From Bdellovibrionales bacterium (GTDB lineage Bacteria > Bdellovibrionota > Bdellovibrionia > Bdellovibrionales > UBA1609), in assembly GCA_027459485.1 (NCBI GenBank), contig DAIDIG010000004.1, forward strand, positions 237,335-301,334: 64,000 nt of DNA. The letters are read 5' to 3'. The notes beneath the pieces were generated by a model. It made no database searches. It worked only from the letters and a program-made list of their open reading frames with translations, and was not told the DNA's origin. This document shows positions 62,213 to 64,000 of the stretch, piece by piece. Within the stretch, counting starts at the first letter, position 1. Every line of letters begins with the position of its first letter. The position numbers and the translations under genes are program-made.

Positions 62213-62609
62213 CGCGACCTCCGCACGCCGTCAATACATCGATGACCATTGCGGCCGGCAACCCCTCGATCAAATACCCATCAGGTGTTGTAACTGTCAC
62301 AGTTACAAATGCCGCCCCCTGAATTGGCCGGGCGTCTGTATCCGTCACAGATACAGATCTGCTCTTGGCTATGGTTAGCTGCTTAAAGCCTTCCGCCTTT
62401 GACTTTGACCGCCAGGCGTAAACCGAGTCGGTTGAAATGCCGACAAGCTCCGCCGCCCCTTTGACCGACCCCACGAGTTCACAAAGTTTCATCACGCGAT
62501 CTTTGATCGCGCGCGGCCACACTCGACGACGGTTGGCTCCGACTTCCGCTTCATATTGTGCGCGGATTTGTCTTATCTCATTCGCTAAAATTTTAATCTC
62601 GGAATTCAT
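62202..62609 (-). CDS. tnpA: IS66 accessory protein TnpA
   Basis: 135 residues. A helix-turn-helix domain (RRVWPRAIKDRVMKLCELVG and ELVGISTDSVYAWR) near residues 25-75, then a variable tail ending PAAMVIDVLTACGG, as in IS66 Orf1. It is the first gene of the element and is oriented inward from the right end. Confidence 0.88.
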   Translation of the reverse strand: MNSEIKILANEIRQIRAQYEAEVGANRRRVWPRAIKDRVMKLCELVGSVKGAAELVGISTDSVYAWRSKSKAEGFKQLTIAKSRSVSVTDTDARPIQGAAFVTVTVTTPDGYLIEGLPAAMVIDVLTACGGRDVF

Positions 62610-62665
62610 CGCGCCGGAGTATCGCCGAAAACCGGGAGCCTTAATAGACGTGAATTACGCCGGGG

Positions 62666-62917
62666 TTACGCTGAATCGGTCTTGTGGCTGCAAAGAATAT
62701 TTCTGCTCCAGGCTTTTGGAGTCAAACCATAAAACTCGATGGCCCTACCTAAAGAAGTTAACGCGATATTTGCGGGCCGGGATTCTAACTCTTGAAGTTC
62801 CTGTATTGTGATATCAAGATGTTTTGCCGCCGTTTGCGCAGAGAGCCGTCGTCGCCGTCGCGCCAGCCGTAAAGCCAGGCTGAGCCTTTTATTGAAATTG
62901 ATTAAATCCTTATTCAT
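62666..62917 (-). pseudogene. XRE-type regulator cut at its 3' end by IS66
   Basis: 83 residues survive, with a helix-turn-helix (LARRRRRLSAQTAAKHLDIT ... LQELESRPANIALTSLGRAI). The present stop TAA belongs to the IS end. Joining the two flanks at one copy of GCTGAATC restores a frame that continues GATNASLKSLG and stops at 60140-60142, so the IS removed the last 11 residues. The DNA-binding part is intact, so it may still work. It diverges from the XRE gene at 63001. Confidence 0.7.
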
Positions 62918-63000
62918 GGACTGAGGATATCAAATTTCATCTCGAATAGCTACTTTTTAAGGTAGTTATATTGTGAGTTTCATTGCCCTAACCTGATGGG

Positions 63001-63207
63001 GTGAAGAAACGAAAGCGCCCTAGACTTAAAATAAAGTCCGCATTGGACGAACGGGACATCAGCCAATACCAGCTCGCGATTCGGCTCGGATTACAAACCC
63101 AGCACATAACGAAGATGGTGAAAGCCGATTATAATCCGACGTTCAATACTCTTGTTCGTATTGCCGATGCAATCGACTGTGGAATTTGTGATTTAATAGA
63201 TGAATAA
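63001..63207 (+). CDS. Small XRE/Cro-type repressor
   Basis: 68 residues from a GTG. One helix-turn-helix: ISQYQLAIRLGLQTQHITKM, then YNPTFNTLVRIADAIDCGIC, the YozG/Cro-C1 short form. It diverges from the truncated XRE gene across an 83-base gap holding AGCTACTTTTTAAGGTAGTT, a possible shared operator. A GGGCTC / GAGCCC hairpin at 63212-63229 may end its transcript. Confidence 0.75.
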   Translation: MKKRKRPRLKIKSALDERDISQYQLAIRLGLQTQHITKMVKADYNPTFNTLVRIADAIDCGICDLIDE

Positions 63208-63440
63208 GGTAGGGCTCGCGAGTGAGCCCGTTTGCCCTTACAGAGTCAGTGATACGGTGGCGCTGGCAACGACATACAGTTTGTAATTATCGTAAATCCC
63301 GTCGCGGCCCGCGCCGGTAGCACAGCCATCTGATGCAGCCCAAAAAACCGCACCGAACTATTACCTCGCATTCTGTACCGCTCTCAGCCTGATTATAATA
63401 GAGGCTAGCGAATTCTGGGCCGGCGGCAGCCCAAGATGGA

Positions 63441-64000
63441 TTACCTTTTGAGCCGAACGTGAGTAACATCGCTAGTGTTTCGATGTTCAGTAACTTTGAA
63501 CCCGAGTTTGCAAAGATCAATACCGGCGAATAAAGCCTCGCCTCGACCTAGAATTACGGGGCTAAATGCAAGATGCATTTCGTCAATAAGACCAGCTGTA
63601 AGGTACTGGCGAATCGTAGAAACGCCGCCACCGATTTTGATATCCTTACCACCGGCAGATTTCCGCGCCTGGTCCAAGGCGGATTCGATACCATCGGTCA
63701 CGAAGTGAAAGGTTGTTCCGCCTTCCATATTTATAGTTTTCCGGGGGTAGTGCGTGAGAACGAATACGGGTCCGTGAAAGGGAGGGCTCGGCCCCCACCA
63801 GCCTTTCCAGTTGTCATCGGACCAATCACCCCGGATGGGGCCGAACATATTACGCCCCATAATCCAGGCTCCAGTGCCTTCGAGTCCCTCGGCAAAGAAG
63901 TCATTGTTTATGCCCGTTTCGCCTCCATCCGTACCCGTCATCGAGTGGAATTTTTTTGTGTTGAAAATCCACTGATGAAGGTTGAGGCCCCCGACGCCGA
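63441..64000 (-). CDS. Dihydrofolate-reductase/RibD C-terminal-like protein, 5' part missing
   Basis: The frame stays open past the ORF-track ATG (63941) to the right edge, reading GLNLHQWIFNTKKFHSM upstream, so the real start is outside the window. Visible motifs are AWIMGRNMFGP, PVFVLTHYPRK, and GGKDIKIGGGVSTIRQYL, which bind NADPH in the YyaP/RibD_C group. These cytoplasmic reductases mostly lack a known substrate. Whether this belongs to the element or the chromosome is unclear. The gap 63208-63440 shows no gene. Confidence 0.75.
   Translation of the reverse strand, partial: GVGGLNLHQWIFNTKKFHSMTGTDGGETGINNDFFAEGLEGTGAWIMGRNMFGPIRGDWSDDNWKGWWGPSPPFHGPVFVLTHYPRKTINMEGGTTFHFVTDGIESALDQARKSAGGKDIKIGGGVSTIRQYLTAGLIDEMHLAFSPVILGRGEALFAGIDLCKLGFKVTEHRNTSDVTHVRLKR

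Larger units (their letters stand above)
60185..62669 (-). mobile_element. IS66-family insertion sequence, intact
   Basis: Three minus-strand genes tnpA, tnpB and tnpC in IS66 order. The ends are imperfect inverted repeats starting GTAAACCCTGCGTAAT (left, 60185) and GTAACCCCGGCGTAAT (right, minus strand from 62669). Both are flanked by the same 8 bases, GCTGAATC (60177-60184 and 62670-62677), the target duplication length expected for IS66. All three genes look complete, so it may be active and its arrival recent. Confidence 0.93.

Noticed and set aside
63287-63520. 77-residue minus-strand ORF downstream of the DHFR-like gene
   Set aside because: It partly overlaps the DHFR-like frame and has no ribosome site or domain.
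59868-64000. Second attachment site (attR) of the element
   Set aside because: No copy of the ssrA 3' end was found by eye. For serine recombinases the shared core can be only two bases, so absence is not informative, but no site can be claimed.
1-64000. CRISPR arrays or rRNA/tRNA operons
   Set aside because: No regular direct-repeat/spacer pattern and no rRNA or convincing tRNA sequence was seen.

Overview
The window has two parts. Positions 1 to about 33.8 kb look like a core chromosome. From about 33.74 kb to at least 59.9 kb there is an integrated conjugative element, followed by an intact IS66-type insertion sequence and a short unassigned tail. The host makes menaquinone, has lipoproteins with an FQNC-type lipobox, and has a tmRNA whose tag reads GNDFQLAA. 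From memory this resembles the short Bdellovibrio tag. I infer a Bdellovibrionota-like bacterium, but no 16S or tree supports this.

Chromosomal part. 0-6 kb holds an unrecognised 3' gene fragment, a PilZ protein, a Thr/Pro-rich lipoprotein, citrate synthase, a SpoIIE-type phosphatase with a changed active site, a SirB1-like protein and RsmJ. From 5.7 to 22.5 kb is a dense cluster running from erythrose-4-phosphate and PEP to menaquinone. It contains DAHP synthase (aroF), aroB, aroA, a single aroK-aroD-aroE fusion gene, aroC, menF, menD, menH, menB, menA, menC, menE, a DHNA-CoA-type thioesterase, ubiE/menG, and a fusion of polyprenyl diphosphate synthase to a UbiA prenyltransferase. The order aroB, aroA, aroK-aroD-aroE is the domain order of the eukaryotic AROM polypeptide. 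22.5-33 kb holds a peptide-binding protein, ung, dapF, a ferredoxin-type reductase, an esterase, a DUF2914 protein, a nitroreductase, an M15-like lipoprotein, a PPC-domain protein, an RRM protein, a TIGR01777 epimerase and a VWA lipoprotein. The tmRNA gene (ssrA) follows.

Element. A large serine recombinase lies against the 3' end of ssrA, and its last codons are read from the tmRNA antisense strand. One long leftward operon (47.77 down to 37.22 kb) encodes a TraR/DksA zinc-finger protein, a 43-residue protein missed by the ORF track, a sigma region-4-like regulator, VirB2/B3/B4/B5/B6/B8/B9/B10-like proteins, an FtsK-type coupling protein and a MOBC-like relaxase. The VirB5/TrbJ-like gene appears to start at AUU. 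A large secreted RHS/YD-repeat protein with a small membrane partner lies at 48.2-52.4 kb.

The most unusual part is at 53.2-59 kb: a stand-alone YcaO enzyme, a 49-residue Cys/Gly/Ser-ended peptide with a signal-like leader, an orphan periplasmic peptide-binding protein, a membrane histidine kinase, and an NtrC-type activator with an intact GAFTGA motif. A sigma-54-like promoter precedes the YcaO gene. An 18-bp palindrome (TGGACGTA-N2-TACGTCCA) occurs twice upstream of it and, less perfectly, twice upstream of the transfer operon, which also has a candidate sigma-54 promoter. My hypothesis is that a YcaO-modified peptide is an autoinducer sensed by the binding protein and kinase, and that it switches on both its own synthesis and conjugation. 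The layout and motifs are visible in the sequence; the circuit is inference.

Right end. The IS66 element (60185-62669) has an 8-bp target duplication, GCTGAATC, and cuts the last codons off an XRE-type regulator gene. A second small XRE gene and the 3' part of a dihydrofolate-reductase/RibD-like gene close the window. I found no second attachment site, so the right boundary of the element is unknown.
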